Positions 42,595 to 52,978 of a DNA stretch of 64,000 bases are shown piece by piece. The DNA comes from Lapillicoccus sp. Lineage in GTDB: Bacteria > Actinomycetota > Actinomycetes > Actinomycetales > Dermatophilaceae. How positions within the stretch are numbered: the first letter of the stretch is position 1; every line of letters starts with the position of its first letter. The notes under the pieces were generated by a model that was given only the letters and a program-made list of their open reading frames with translations, did no database searches and was not told the origin of the DNA. The DNA lies in contig NZ_JANXRJ010000052.1 of NCBI RefSeq assembly GCF_025353065.1, forward strand, positions 54,718 to 118,717, in the 5' to 3' direction. The position numbers and the translations under genes were made by a program.

Positions 42595-43115
42595 CAGGCC
42601 TGGCCGACCTCGTCCGCAGCCGGATGCGTGAGGTGCCCGACTTCCCGAAGCCGGGGGTGCAGTTCAAGGACTTCAGCCCGCTGCTCGCCGACGCGCCGGT
42701 CTTCGCCGCTCTCGTCGACGACGTCGCCACGCGCTACTCGGGGCGGGTGGATGTCGTCGCGGGCATCGAGGCGCGCGGCTTCATCCTCGGTGCGGCCACG
42801 GCATACCGGATGGGGCTGGGCTTCGTGCAGGTGCGCAAGGTCGGCAAGCTGCCGCCCGAGACGTATGCCGTGGACTACGAGTTGGAGTACGGCACCGCCA
42901 CGCTCGAGGTCAGCTCCCACGCCTTCGGGCCCGGGCAGCGGGTGCTCGTCGTGGACGACGTGCTGGCGACCGGTGGCACGGCCGCCGCGACGTGCGAGCT
43001 GGTCGAACGGGCCGGCGGCGTCGTGACGGCCATCGAGTGCATCCTCGAGCTGTCCTTCCTGCACGGCCGCGACCGGCTCCCTGGCCGTGAGGTCTCGGCC
43101 GTCGTCACCGTCTGA
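42591..43115 (+). CDS. apt: Adenine phosphoribosyltransferase
   Basis: GIEARGFILGAA; VLVVDDVLATGGTAAA. Confidence 0.97.
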   Translation: MTGLADLVRSRMREVPDFPKPGVQFKDFSPLLADAPVFAALVDDVATRYSGRVDVVAGIEARGFILGAATAYRMGLGFVQVRKVGKLPPETYAVDYELEYGTATLEVSSHAFGPGQRVLVVDDVLATGGTAAATCELVERAGGVVTAIECILELSFLHGRDRLPGREVSAVVTV

Positions 43116-43209
43116 ACTCGCCTGAACTCGCCTGGACCCGTCTGGACCCGTCTCCCGACGCTCGTCGTGCCCGTCCTCCTGCCCGCCAGGGGGCGACTAC
43201 AATCAGCAG

Positions 43210-45516
43210 ATGACTGAGGAGGTCCGCTCCGACGCGACGTCCTTCCCGACGTCCCCGTTGCGGATGCGCGCTCGGCTGGCCCGGTTCGGTGGCCCCCGCA
43301 TCGCGAGCAACCCCGTCCTCGAGCCGATCCTCCAGACGGTGCGCAGCACCCACCCCAAGGCCGACCTCGCCGTCATCCAGCGGGCCTACGACGTCGCCGA
43401 GGAGGCCCACCGGGGACAGATGCGCAAGAGCGGCGACGCCTACATCACGCACCCCCTCGCGGTGACGACCATCCTCGCCGAGCTGGGCATGACCACGACG
43501 ACGCTGGCGGCGGCGCTGCTGCACGACACGGTGGAGGACACGGCATACTCCCTCGACCAGCTGCGCAAGGACTTCGGCCCCGAGATCGCTGGCCTCGTCG
43601 ACGGGGTGACCAAGCTCGACAAGGTGACCTACGGCGAGGCCGCCCAGGCCGAGACGGTCCGCAAGATGATCGTCGCCATGGCCCGCGACATCCGCGTCCT
43701 CGTCATCAAGCTCGCCGATCGCCTCCACAACGCCCGCACCTGGCGCTACGTCTCGCGCGAGTCGGCCCAGCGCAAGGCGCACGAGACCCTCGAGATCTAC
43801 GCGCCGTTGGCCCACCGGCTCGGCATGAACACCATCAAGTGGGAGCTCGAGGACCTGTCGTTCGCGACGCTCTACCCCAAGGTCTACGACGAGATCGTCC
43901 GGCTCGTGGCCGAGCGCGCACCGGCGCGGGAGGAGTATCTCGCCGGCGTGCGCACCCACGTCACCGACGACCTGCGCGCCGCGAAGATCAAGGCGACGGT
44001 GACGGGGCGGCCGAAGCACTACTACTCCGTCTACCAGAAGATGATCGTCCGCGGCCGCGACTTCGACGAGATCTACGACCTCGTCGCGGTGCGGGTCCTC
44101 GTCGAGACGGTCCGCGACTGCTACGCGGCGCTCGGGGCGCTGCACGCGCGGTGGAACCCCGTGCCGGGGCGGTTCAAGGACTACATCGCGATGCCCAAGT
44201 TCAACATGTACCAGTCGCTGCACACGACGGTCATCGGCCCCGAGGGAAAGCCGGTCGAGATCCAGATCCGGACCCACACGATGCACCGTCGGGCGGAATA
44301 CGGGGTTGCCGCGCACTGGAAGTACAAGGAGGACGGCAAGGCCGACGGGCCGGTCGACCGTGGCGACGAGGGTCCCGCCAACGACATGTCGTGGCTCAAG
44401 CAGCTGCTCGACTGGCAGCGCGAGACCGAGGACCCGGGCGAGTTCCTCGACTCCTTGCGCTTCGAGATGAACGCCGGCGAGGTCTACGTCTTCACCCCCA
44501 AGGGCGAGGTCGTCGCCCTGCCGTCCGGCGCGACCCCGGTCGACTTCGCCTACGCCGTGCATACCGAGGTCGGGCACCACACCATCGGCGGGCGGGTCAA
44601 CGGCCGTCTCGTGCCCCTGGAGTCGGCGCTCGAGAACGGTGACGTCGTCGAGGTCCTCACCTCGAAGGCCGACGGCGCGGGTCCGAGCCGCGACTGGCTC
44701 GGCTTCGTCAAGAGCGCCCGCGCGCGCAACAAGATCCGCCAGTGGTTCTCCAAGGAGCGGCGCGAGGAGGCGATCGACGCCGGCAAGGACTCGATCGCCA
44801 AGGCGATGCGCAAGCAGGGTCTGCCGCTGCAGCGGCTGATGACGGCCGAGAGCCTGACCGGCATCGCCGGCGACCTGCGCTATCCCGACATCGACTCGCT
44901 GTATGCCGCGGTCGGCGAGGGCCACATCTCCGCGGCCCACGTCGTCGAGCGGCTCGTGACCTCGCTGGGCGGCGAGGAGGGGGCGAGCGAGGACCTCGCC
45001 GAGGCGATGGTCCCGACCAAGACCCGCACCCGGCGCACCGGCGACCCCGGCGTGGTCGTCGTCGGGACGGCCGACGTGTGGGTCAAGCTCGCCAAGTGCT
45101 GCACCCCCGTGCCGGGCGACCCGATCCTCGGGTTCATCACGCGGGGGAGTGGTGTGTCGGTGCACCGGCGCGACTGCACCAACGCGGAGTCGCTGCTGTC
45201 GCAACAGGATCGGCTGATCGACGTCGAGTGGGCACCGTCTGCGTCGAGCGTCTTCCTCGTCCAGCTCCAGGTCGAGGCCCTCGACCGCAACCGGCTGCTC
45301 AGCGACGTCACGCGGGTCTTCTCCGACCAGCACGTCAACATCCTGTCGGCGTCCGTCCAGACCTCGCGCGACCGGGTCGCCCTCTCACGCTTCACCTTCG
45401 AGATGGGCGAGCCCAGCCACCTCGACCACGTCATCCGCGCGGTGCGCCGGATCGACGGCGTCTTCGACGTCTACCGCATCACCGGCGGCAAGCCCCACCC
45501 CGACGAGAACGTCTGA
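43210..45516 (+). CDS. relA: Bifunctional (p)ppGpp synthetase/hydrolase
   Basis: HD domain HDTVEDT, synthetase [25 protein letters not shown] and ACT domains. Confidence 0.99.
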   Translation: MTEEVRSDATSFPTSPLRMRARLARFGGPRIASNPVLEPILQTVRSTHPKADLAVIQRAYDVAEEAHRGQMRKSGDAYITHPLAVTTILAELGMTTTTLAAALLHDTVEDTAYSLDQLRKDFGPEIAGLVDGVTKLDKVTYGEAAQAETVRKMIVAMARDIRVLVIKLADRLHNARTWRYVSRESAQRKAHETLEIYAPLAHRLGMNTIKWELEDLSFATLYPKVYDEIVRLVAERAPAREEYLAGVRTHVTDDLRAAKIKATVTGRPKHYYSVYQKMIVRGRDFDEIYDLVAVRVLVETVRDCYAALGALHARWNPVPGRFKDYIAMPKFNMYQSLHTTVIGPEGKPVEIQIRTHTMHRRAEYGVAAHWKYKEDGKADGPVDRGDEGPANDMSWLKQLLDWQRETEDPGEFLDSLRFEMNAGEVYVFTPKGEVVALPSGATPVDFAYAVHTEVGHHTIGGRVNGRLVPLESALENGDVVEVLTSKADGAGPSRDWLGFVKSARARNKIRQWFSKERREEAIDAGKDSIAKAMRKQGLPLQRLMTAESLTGIAGDLRYPDIDSLYAAVGEGHISAAHVVERLVTSLGGEEGASEDLAEAMVPTKTRTRRTGDPGVVVVGTADVWVKLAKCCTPVPGDPILGFITRGSGVSVHRRDCTNAESLLSQQDRLIDVEWAPSASSVFLVQLQVEALDRNRLLSDVTRVFSDQHVNILSASVQTSRDRVALSRFTFEMGEPSHLDHVIRAVRRIDGVFDVYRITGGKPHPDENV

Positions 45517-45559
45517 CCCAGCTGCCGCCCACCGCCGACCGGGCGCGCGACCCGGCAAA

Positions 45560-45636
45560 CCCCGCTTCTTGCTTCGGATGTGCCCGAATCAGGAATTGCG
45601 AGCCCCGAAACGGGCCTCGCGAAGCAAGGAGGCGGA
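45560..45636. repeat. Family A inverted-repeat element, copy 2
   Basis: CCCCGCTTCTTGCTTC ... GAAGCAAGGAGGCGGAG; internal GTGCCCGAATCAGG...CCCCGAAACGGGC. Confidence 0.85.
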
Positions 45637-45711
45637 GTTGAGGTCGGGAACAACGAGGAAGATGTGGCGTCGCCGCGCATGAAGGCGGATGTGGGTATGC
45701 CGCCCCCCACA

Positions 45712-45789
45712 CCCCGCTTCTTGCTTCAGGAGTGCCCGAACCAGGGGTTCAGAGCCCCGAAACGGGCACTCGAGAAGCAACAAGAGCCC
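45712..45789. repeat. Family A inverted-repeat element, copy 3
   Basis: CCCCGCTTCTTGCTTC ... GAAGCAACAAGAGCCC; internal GTGCCCG...CGGGCAC and GGGG...CCCC. Confidence 0.85.
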
Positions 45790-45872
45790 TAGGGGATGTG
45801 GGCGGCGCGGTCGTCCGTCCTCGTCACCATCCCTACTCACCAGCGGCGGGCACGTCGGCATACCGGCATCCG

Positions 45873-45953
45873 TTCCGCTTCTTGCTCGGAGAGTGCCCGG
45901 ATCAGGGGTTCAGACCTCCGCAATGGGCACTTTCGAAGCAGGAAGGCGCGGGG
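45873..45953. repeat. Family A inverted-repeat element, copy 4
   Basis: TTCCGCTTCTTGCTC ... CGAAGCAGGAAGGCGCGGGG; internal GTGCCCGGATCAGGGGTTCAGA...GGGCAC. Confidence 0.8.
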
Positions 45954-45959
45954 TGGGGG

Positions 45960-47663
45960 TCAGCCGCCGAACTCCTCGAGCCCGGCGCGGGCCTGGGCGA
46001 GCCACTGCTCGCGTGCCTCGAGGGCGGCGCGGGCCTGGTCGATCTTCTTCTGGTTGCCGGAGGACTCGGCCTTCGCGAGGTCGGCACGGAGACCGGCGAC
46101 GGCCGACTCGAGCTGGTCGGCGAAGCTCTGGGCACGGGCCGCGGCCTCGGGGTTGCTCGAGGACCACTTCTTCTCCTCGACGTCGCGCACGCCCTGCTCG
46201 ATCCGGCGCAGGGCCTTCTCGGTGCGCTCGAGATCAGCGCGGGGGACCTTGCCGGCCTTGTCCCAGCGGTCCTGGATGCTGCGCAGTGCTGTCTTGGCGC
46301 GCTCGAGGTCGGTCACCGGCAGGATCGACTCGGCCTCGACGAGCAGGCCCTCCTTGATGACGAGGTTGTCGCGGAAGACCTCTTCCTCGGCAGCGACCAC
46401 GGCGTCCTTGGCGGCGAAGAAGCTGTCCTGGGCGGCTCGGAACCGCTCCCACAGGGCGTCGTCGTCGGAGCGGCCGGCGCGACCCGCCTGCCGCCAGTCG
46501 TCCATCAGCCGCTTGAACGCACTGGCGGTCGGCGCCCAGTCCTTGCTGACGGCCAACCGCTCGGCCTCGGCGACGAGGCGCGACTTGGCCGACTTCGCCT
46601 CCGACTGCTCGCCGTCGAGCTGGGCGAAGTGCACGCGACGGGCCCGGTCGAAGCTGTTGCGGGCGGCACTGAAGCGCTGCCACAACGCCGTCTCGCTGGT
46701 GCGGTCGAGCCGTGGGCCGGCCTTCTGGTGCTCCTTCCAGGTGTCGAGGAGCTCGCGCATCCGGGCGCCGCTCTGCTTCCACTGGGCGCGCTCGGGGGAC
46801 TGGCCGGCGATCTTCTCCGCCTCGGCGACCAGGCCCTCGCGCAGGGTCCGGCCCTCCGCGCGGGCAGCGGCGCGCTGCTCGGCCTCGGCGGCCTTGCGAG
46901 CCGCCACCGCGTCACCGATCTCGGCGACCCGGGCCTCGAGTGCGACGAGGTCACCCACCGCATTCGGCTCGTGCGCCTGCTCTTTGAGCTTGGCGAAGCT
47001 CTCCTCGGCATCCTTGGCCGAGATGTCGGTCTGGGTCACCCGCTGGTGCAGCAGCTCGGCTGCGGCGGCGATCTCGTCGTACTTGCGGCCGAAATAGCTC
47101 AGGGCGCCCTGAGTAATGGCGCCGGGGTAGGACCCGACGGCCCGCTCGGTCTCGCCGGTCTTGACGTAGACCACCCCGTCCTCGCCCACCCGCCCGTACT
47201 GGCGCAGATCCGGACCGGCGTGCGATCGGGCGAACAGAGCCGGCGACGGTATGGCGCTGGGGCTCGCCGGACGCGCCATGATCTCGGCGGGGGTGGGGAC
47301 ATGCTCGGGTTCGACCGCGGCAGAGGGCTCCTCGGCCGGAAGCGGCTGAGTCGACTCACGGGCAGACGTCTCCACCGCAGACGGCTCGACGGTTGCGGAG
47401 GGCTCCTCGGGCAGCGCGCTGTCGGCAACCGAAGAAGTCTCCTCGACCACGGGGGTCTCCTCGACCACGGCGGTCTCCTCCACCACGGGGGTCTGCTCCA
47501 CCACGGGGGTCTCCTCGACCACGCGGGTCTCCTCGACCGCCGCAGCGACCTCCGGCTCGGGGTTCAGGGGCTCGACAGCGGCAGCGGGCACCAGCTCGGT
47601 CCCCGGCATGGCTGTCTCGTCCTCGAAAGAACTGTCGGTGGGTGTGGGGTGGGACTCGGTCAC
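45960..47663 (-). CDS. DUF349 domain-containing protein
   Basis: Repeated W..A...F..A...F helical modules typical of DUF349; tandem VVEETP repeats near N-terminus. Confidence 0.88.
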   Translation of the reverse strand: MTESHPTPTDSSFEDETAMPGTELVPAAAVEPLNPEPEVAAAVEETRVVEETPVVEQTPVVEETAVVEETPVVEETSSVADSALPEEPSATVEPSAVETSARESTQPLPAEEPSAAVEPEHVPTPAEIMARPASPSAIPSPALFARSHAGPDLRQYGRVGEDGVVYVKTGETERAVGSYPGAITQGALSYFGRKYDEIAAAAELLHQRVTQTDISAKDAEESFAKLKEQAHEPNAVGDLVALEARVAEIGDAVAARKAAEAEQRAAARAEGRTLREGLVAEAEKIAGQSPERAQWKQSGARMRELLDTWKEHQKAGPRLDRTSETALWQRFSAARNSFDRARRVHFAQLDGEQSEAKSAKSRLVAEAERLAVSKDWAPTASAFKRLMDDWRQAGRAGRSDDDALWERFRAAQDSFFAAKDAVVAAEEEVFRDNLVIKEGLLVEAESILPVTDLERAKTALRSIQDRWDKAGKVPRADLERTEKALRRIEQGVRDVEEKKWSSSNPEAAARAQSFADQLESAVAGLRADLAKAESSGNQKKIDQARAALEAREQWLAQARAGLEEFGG

Positions 47664-47670
47664 GGGTCTG

Positions 47671-48510
47671 TCAGGCCTTCGGTTGGACGGCGACGCTGAG
47701 GATGCTGATCGGGGCAAGAGGTGAAGTATGGTCCGACGGGTTGATGCCGGCCTTGGCGATCTTGTCGACGAGGTCCATCCCCTTGGTGACCTTGCCGAAG
47801 ATCGTGTAGCCGTTGCCGTCGCCCCCCGCGCTCGCCGCGGCCGGCAGCTTGGTCTCCTTGTAGACGATGAAGAACTGGTCGGAGTTGCTGGTCGGGTCGT
47901 TGCCCTTGCGCGCCAGCGCCAGCGTCCCGACAGGGTAGATGTCGTTGGCCGGCACGTTCTCGACGCCGAAGTGATAGCCCGGTCCGGGGCCGCTGCCGGT
48001 GCCGGTCGGGTCGCCGCACTGGAGCACCCAGAGCTTCTGGACGTCACCGGTGAGTCGGTGGCACGGGCTGGACGCGTAGTAGCCCGTCGTGGCGAGGTTG
48101 ATGAACGAGGAGACAGCAGCCGGTGCCTTGGCGCCGTCGAGCTCGATGGTCAGCGGCCCGCAGGTCGTGGTGATCGTCCCCGTGAAGGTCTTGCCCTTGG
48201 CGGCGGCGAGGTCGGGCTGGCCGACCTTCTTGGGCGCCGCCAGGGCCTTGGGCGGGGCGGAGCAGCCAGCGAGGAGAGTCGGTTTCACCGTCGGGGTGGC
48301 GGAGGGTGTGCTGGTGGCCCCAGGGGTCGGCGACACCGTGCTGGTGGCTGCGGGGGGCGCGGCGTCGGTCCGGTTGAGGAACACGTTGGCCAGCACCACG
48401 AACCCGAGGACGACCACGAGGACACCGACGACGGCGAAGACCGCCTGCTTGTCACGCACGAACGTAAGCCTCCTGTTGCGCGAGCGGCTGCTCGACGTTT
48501 TCCTGACCAC
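47671..48510 (-). CDS. Membrane-anchored cyclophilin-type peptidyl-prolyl isomerase
   Basis: N-terminal TM; LDGAKAPAAVSSFINLATTGYYASSPCHRLTG; NSDQFFIVY. Confidence 0.92.
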   Translation of the reverse strand: MVRKTSSSRSRNRRLTFVRDKQAVFAVVGVLVVVLGFVVLANVFLNRTDAAPPAATSTVSPTPGATSTPSATPTVKPTLLAGCSAPPKALAAPKKVGQPDLAAAKGKTFTGTITTTCGPLTIELDGAKAPAAVSSFINLATTGYYASSPCHRLTGDVQKLWVLQCGDPTGTGSGPGPGYHFGVENVPANDIYPVGTLALARKGNDPTSNSDQFFIVYKETKLPAAASAGGDGNGYTIFGKVTKGMDLVDKIAKAGINPSDHTSPLAPISILSVAVQPKA

Positions 48511-48676
48511 GGAGCTCCCGGACCGGGTCGTGAGCCCTCGCCGGCCGCCAGCTTCGTCCTGGCACACCGCCACCGAGAGCCCGGTCACAGCCGGGAACGA
48601 AGAATCAGTCTAGGCAGGGAGCCAGGAAGCCCGCGTGGCGCGGGGTCACGACTGCGTGACTATTACGCTTGTCCAC

Positions 48677-49384
48677 GTGCTCATGATCGCCTTCCCCGCC
48701 GCTGTCTTCGCCACCAACTGCTACGTCGTCGCCCCCGGTCCCGGCGAGGAGTGCGTGATCGTCGACCCCGGCATCGGCGTCGAGGCTCAGCTGGCCGAGG
48801 TGCTCGCCGAGCACCGGCTCAGGCCGGCGGCGGTCCTGCTCACGCACGGCCACGTCGACCACGTCTACTCCGTGACGCCGGTCTGCGGCGGTGACACCGC
48901 GGCATACATTCACGAGGACGACCGTTACCGCCTCGTCGACCCCGTCGCCGGGCTCGACCGCGGCCTCGTCGCGATGATGGAGCAGGAGTTCGGCACCCGG
49001 GCGACCTGGCGCGAACCGGAGCGGGTCGTGACGATCACCGACCACGAGACGCTCACGCTCGCCGGCCTCGAGCTCTCGGTCCTGCACGCCCCCGGCCACA
49101 CCGAGGGCTCGGTGATGTTCACCCTGCCCCAGGCGCCCGACGATATGCCGGGTGCGCCCGCCGTGGCGGTCACGGCCACCTGCCTCAGCGGTGACGTCCT
49201 CTTCGCCGGCTCGATCGGCCGCTCCGACCTCGCCGGTGGCGACCCGCGCGCCATGGAGCGGTCGCTGCGCGACGTCGTCCTCCCGCTCCCCGACGACATG
49301 CTCGTGCTGCCCGGGCACGGCCCCTCGACGACGATCGGGCGCGAGCGGACGGGCAACCCCTACCTGCAAGGATTGGGAGCGTGA
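48677..49384 (+). CDS. MBL-fold metallohydrolase (glyoxalase II-like)
   Basis: LLTHGHVDHV; HAPGHTEGSVMF; LPGHGPSTTIGRE. Confidence 0.94.
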   Translation: MLMIAFPAAVFATNCYVVAPGPGEECVIVDPGIGVEAQLAEVLAEHRLRPAAVLLTHGHVDHVYSVTPVCGGDTAAYIHEDDRYRLVDPVAGLDRGLVAMMEQEFGTRATWREPERVVTITDHETLTLAGLELSVLHAPGHTEGSVMFTLPQAPDDMPGAPAVAVTATCLSGDVLFAGSIGRSDLAGGDPRAMERSLRDVVLPLPDDMLVLPGHGPSTTIGRERTGNPYLQGLGA

Positions 49385-50766
49385 ACGCCGGCTCCGACAC
49401 CGCCAAGCCCGCTCGGCAGGAGAAGGTCCTGCCGATCAGCGGCTTCCCGGAGTACCTCCCGGCCGAACGCATCGTCGAGCAGCGCTTCCTCGACGTCATC
49501 CGCGACACCTTCGAGCTGCACGGGTTCTCGTCCATCGAGACGCGCTCGATCGAGCCGATCGACCGGCTCAGCGCTCAGGGCGAGGACGCCGACAAGGAGA
49601 TCTATGCCGTCTCCCGCCTGGCTGCCGGCGACAGCGGCGACAACGACACCCGCTGGGGCCTCCACTTCGACATGACCGTCCCCTTCGCCCGCTACGTCCT
49701 CGAGAACGCGGGCAAGCTCGACTTCCCCTTCCGGCGCTACCAGATCCAGAAGGCCTGGCGCGGGGAGCGTCCCCAGGAGGGGCGCTACCGCGAGTTCACC
49801 CAGGCCGACATCGACGTCGTCGACGTCGGTGAGCTGTCGGCGCACTTCGAGGCCGAGATGCCGCTCGTCGTCGCCGATGTCTTCAGCCGGTTCCCGGTCG
49901 GCGACTTCGTCATCCAGGTCAACAACCGCAAGATCCCCGATGGGGTCTACCGGGCGATCGGGCTCGACGTCTCGGTCGGGGTCATCGAGACCCTGCGGAT
50001 CGTCGACAAGCTCGACAAGATCGGCCCGGACAAGGTCCGCGTCATGCTCCTCGAGGCCGGCGCGACGGGCGCGCAGGCGTCGACTGCTTTGTCCCTGGCC
50101 GAGATTCGCACCACGGACCTGTCGTTCGTGGAGCAGGTCCGGGCGCTCGGCGTCAGCCACCCCGTCCTCGACGAGGGCCTCGACTCGCTGGCCGACGTGA
50201 TCCGCGCCGGCATGGAGCACGCCCCCGGCAGGATCGTCGCCGACCTGCGGATCGCCCGCGGCCTCGACTACTACACCGGCACGGTCTACGAGACGCAGCT
50301 GCTCGGCCACGAGTCGTGGGGCTCGTTCTGCTCCGGCGGCCGCTACGACGCGCTCGCCTCCGACGGCCGCACCACCTATCCCGGCGTCGGCATCTCCATC
50401 GGCGTCTCACGCATCCTCGGGCTGCTGATCGGCAAGGGCCTCGTCACGGCGTCGCGCTCGACCCCCGCCGCCGTCCTCATCGCCCTCAACGCCGACGAGG
50501 ACCGACCCCGCTCCACGACGGTCGCCGCGACCCTGCGCCGACGCGGCATACCGTGCGAGATCGCGCCCACGGCAGCGAAGTTCGGCAAGCAGATCCGGTA
50601 TGCCGCGCGCCGCGGCATCCCCTACGTCTGGTTCCCCGGGGGAGACCACGAGACCGGCGGCGACGCGGTGAAGGACATCCGCTCCGGCGACCAGACCGCC
50701 GCCGAGGCGATGACGTGGACCTGCCCCGCCGACGACCTCCGTCCGGCCGTGACCCGGGCCCCCTGA
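49381..50766 (+). CDS. hisS: Histidyl-tRNA synthetase
   Basis: Class II motif RPQEGRYREFTQADIDVV; ARGLDYYTGTVYE. Confidence 0.97.
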   Translation: MNAGSDTAKPARQEKVLPISGFPEYLPAERIVEQRFLDVIRDTFELHGFSSIETRSIEPIDRLSAQGEDADKEIYAVSRLAAGDSGDNDTRWGLHFDMTVPFARYVLENAGKLDFPFRRYQIQKAWRGERPQEGRYREFTQADIDVVDVGELSAHFEAEMPLVVADVFSRFPVGDFVIQVNNRKIPDGVYRAIGLDVSVGVIETLRIVDKLDKIGPDKVRVMLLEAGATGAQASTALSLAEIRTTDLSFVEQVRALGVSHPVLDEGLDSLADVIRAGMEHAPGRIVADLRIARGLDYYTGTVYETQLLGHESWGSFCSGGRYDALASDGRTTYPGVGISIGVSRILGLLIGKGLVTASRSTPAAVLIALNADEDRPRSTTVAATLRRRGIPCEIAPTAAKFGKQIRYAARRGIPYVWFPGGDHETGGDAVKDIRSGDQTAAEAMTWTCPADDLRPAVTRAP

Positions 50767-50767
50767 C

Positions 50768-51817
50768 GTGGGCCTGTTCGACGGACGCACGGCAGCGACG
50801 CCGCCTCCCGACGGCGAACGCATCGATCAGTTCTGGCGGTGGTGGACGGCGACCGGTGCCACGGCCGTGGTCCGGGCCCTCGACGCCGGGAGACCGCTCG
50901 AGATGGTGGACGAGATCAGCTCCCACGTCGCGGCGATCAGCCCCGACCTGGCCTGGGAGCTCGGCCCGGGCGACACCAGCCGGCACCAGCTGATCGTCAC
51001 CCCCGGCGGGGACCCCACCGCACGGGCCACCGCCCGCCGGTGGGTGCTGCGGGCACCCGAGCCCGACCAGACGTGGGCCTACCGCGACTCCCGGCAGCCC
51101 GCGAGCGATCCCGGGTCGGCGGCATTGGAGATCGCGGGGGAGCGGCTCGACGTCGCCTCGGCCGTCGCGGCCGTCGCCATCCGCGGGGCGGCGGTGGACC
51201 TCGGCGTCCACCACCCGGCATACGCCCGGCTCGACGAGCAGACCCAGCAGGTCGCGACCTTCCTGCTGCTCGACACGGTGCTCGGCGAGGCGACCGTGGA
51301 GACCTGGGTGGGCGCCGTCACGGCCTCGGCCCTCCGTCCCCTCGACCCGGTGCCGCTCGTCAAGATCCAGAGCGTGGTCCGTGACCTCGCGGCATCCTTG
51401 TGCGACGAGGACGGCGCGCCCCGCTGGGCGCTCCTCTCCGGAGAGTCGCCCGACGGTCACGCGGTCATGGCCAGCGCCGAGGTGCCGCTGCGGGCAGCCG
51501 TCGCACCACACCTCGACACCTATGTCGGGCTGTTCCTCCCCTTCACCGACCAGACCGCAGCCGGCCTGCCCGGCCCCTCGGCCCTGACCGCCCTGCGCGA
51601 CCTGGAGGACCGGGTGACGAGCTCTCTCGGCATCGACGGCAAGCCCGTCGCGCACCAGACGAGCGCCGGGGTGCGGGTGCTGCACGTCTACGTCGACGGG
51701 ACCACCGCGGGCGTCGACACCGTCCGACGGCTGGCGAAGCAGTGGACCGCGGGGCGCGCCGACGTGCACGTGCAGCTCGACCCGGGGTGGGCGTCGGTGG
51801 CCCACCTGCGCGGCTGA
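50768..51817 (+). CDS. Hypothetical protein, 349 aa
   Basis: Long codon-biased ORF immediately after hisS; no family recognised. Confidence 0.7.
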   Translation: MGLFDGRTAATPPPDGERIDQFWRWWTATGATAVVRALDAGRPLEMVDEISSHVAAISPDLAWELGPGDTSRHQLIVTPGGDPTARATARRWVLRAPEPDQTWAYRDSRQPASDPGSAALEIAGERLDVASAVAAVAIRGAAVDLGVHHPAYARLDEQTQQVATFLLLDTVLGEATVETWVGAVTASALRPLDPVPLVKIQSVVRDLAASLCDEDGAPRWALLSGESPDGHAVMASAEVPLRAAVAPHLDTYVGLFLPFTDQTAAGLPGPSALTALRDLEDRVTSSLGIDGKPVAHQTSAGVRVLHVYVDGTTAGVDTVRRLAKQWTAGRADVHVQLDPGWASVAHLRG

Positions 51818-51841
51818 GCGACAGGGTTGGGGCCGGGTCCC

Positions 51842-52459
51842 TCAGGCCTGGGGTCCGGTCGGTGGCCGGAGCCCGCTCGAGCGCAGCTCCAGCAGCGCGA
51901 GCGCCCACACCGTGTTCGGCTCCTGGCGGCGCCACGCCCCGGCCGGGTCGTCGGAGATCGCCGCCAGCTTGTGTATCGGCTGCCGGGCCATCGCCCGCAG
52001 GGCGAACAGGTCGAGGTCGGCGTCCGCGTCGATGAACCGTTGTGCCGACGTGGCCCGCCGTGCGAAACGCACCCGCAGGAAGAGCCAGCTGCCGACGACG
52101 ATGACGATCGGCACGAGGGCGATGACGACGCCGAGGATCACGGCGAGACGGTCGACGGCGATCCCGAGGTCGCGGCCCGCCTGGGTGATCTGGTTGCCGG
52201 TGCCGGCCGCGGACTCGAAGGGGCGCCGGAGGTCGGTGCCGATCCCCGGCACCCGGCCGAGCTGGTCGCCGGCCCCGGTCATGTTGCTGCTGAAGGACCC
52301 TCCCGCCTCGGCGAGGCCGTCGGCGGGCTTGCGCAGCGCGAGGATCGCGTCATGGACGGCGCGACCGGCCCAGACGCAGACGGCGATCCAGCCGAGCACG
52401 AAGAGGTCGGACAGGATCTGCATCGTGCGTCGACCGGTGAGGTCGGAGTAGAGCTTCAT
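51842..52459 (-). CDS. Membrane protein of unknown function
   Basis: Two TM segments flanking a helical region; overlaps next minus-strand gene. Confidence 0.75.
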   Translation of the reverse strand: MKLYSDLTGRRTMQILSDLFVLGWIAVCVWAGRAVHDAILALRKPADGLAEAGGSFSSNMTGAGDQLGRVPGIGTDLRRPFESAAGTGNQITQAGRDLGIAVDRLAVILGVVIALVPIVIVVGSWLFLRVRFARRATSAQRFIDADADLDLFALRAMARQPIHKLAAISDDPAGAWRRQEPNTVWALALLELRSSGLRPPTGPQA

Positions 52460-52872
52460 CGCAGCTGCTCCGCCATCCGCTCGACGAGCGCCTGCAGGCC
52501 CTTCATCGGCCGCACCATGACCGTGAAGTCGACGAGCCGTCCGTCCTCGTCCCAGCGCAGCAGGTCGACGCCGTGCACCACGACGCCGCCGAGGTCGGCC
52601 CGGAACTCCAGGCACGCCGAGTCGCCCGTCACGAGCTCGCGCTCGTAGGTGAGGGTGGGGCCGAGGACGACCATCGCTGCCTCCAGGTATGCCGTGCTGA
52701 GGGCCCGCCCCTCCTGCGGCCGGTGCACGGCGGGAGACCGGAAGACGACGTCGTCGGCGAGGAGGTCCGACAGCAGAGCGGACCGCCGGGCCGGGTCGGC
52801 GCAGTCCACCACCGCGTGCCAGCGGCGGACGGCATCGGGCGCGGGCTGAGGCAGGGCGTCGGGCGGGCTCAT
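52456..52872 (-). CDS. SnoaL/NTF2-like fold protein
   Basis: LADDVVFRSPAVHRPQEGR...DLLRWDEDGRLVDFTVMVRPMKGLQAL. Confidence 0.75.
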   Translation of the reverse strand: MSPPDALPQPAPDAVRRWHAVVDCADPARRSALLSDLLADDVVFRSPAVHRPQEGRALSTAYLEAAMVVLGPTLTYERELVTGDSACLEFRADLGGVVVHGVDLLRWDEDGRLVDFTVMVRPMKGLQALVERMAEQLR

Positions 52873-52978
52873 CGACGTCACGCTACCCGGCACGGGCCAA
52901 CCTCCCGAGGTCTGTCGGCACTCCGGTCTAGGGTCAGGCTCCAGGGCTACCGCCGCTGCCGCCTGAGAGGAAGACCCC

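Noticed and set aside
43112-43152. Short tandem duplications CTGAACTCGC and CTGGACCCGT after apt
   Set aside because: Only two copies each of about 10 bp; likely simple slippage with no evident function.
43105-45333. 742-aa antisense ORF opposite relA (and similar long antisense ORFs at 1640-3448, 3421-5676, 17295-19310, 39330-41390)
   Set aside because: Typical shadow ORFs in high-GC DNA opposite well-identified genes; composition is Arg/Asp/Val/Gly-rich with no domain motifs.
45556-45956. Possible CRISPR array from three repeats at about 155-bp spacing
   Set aside because: Repeats are about 78-bp nested palindromes, spacing too large, and no cas genes in the window.
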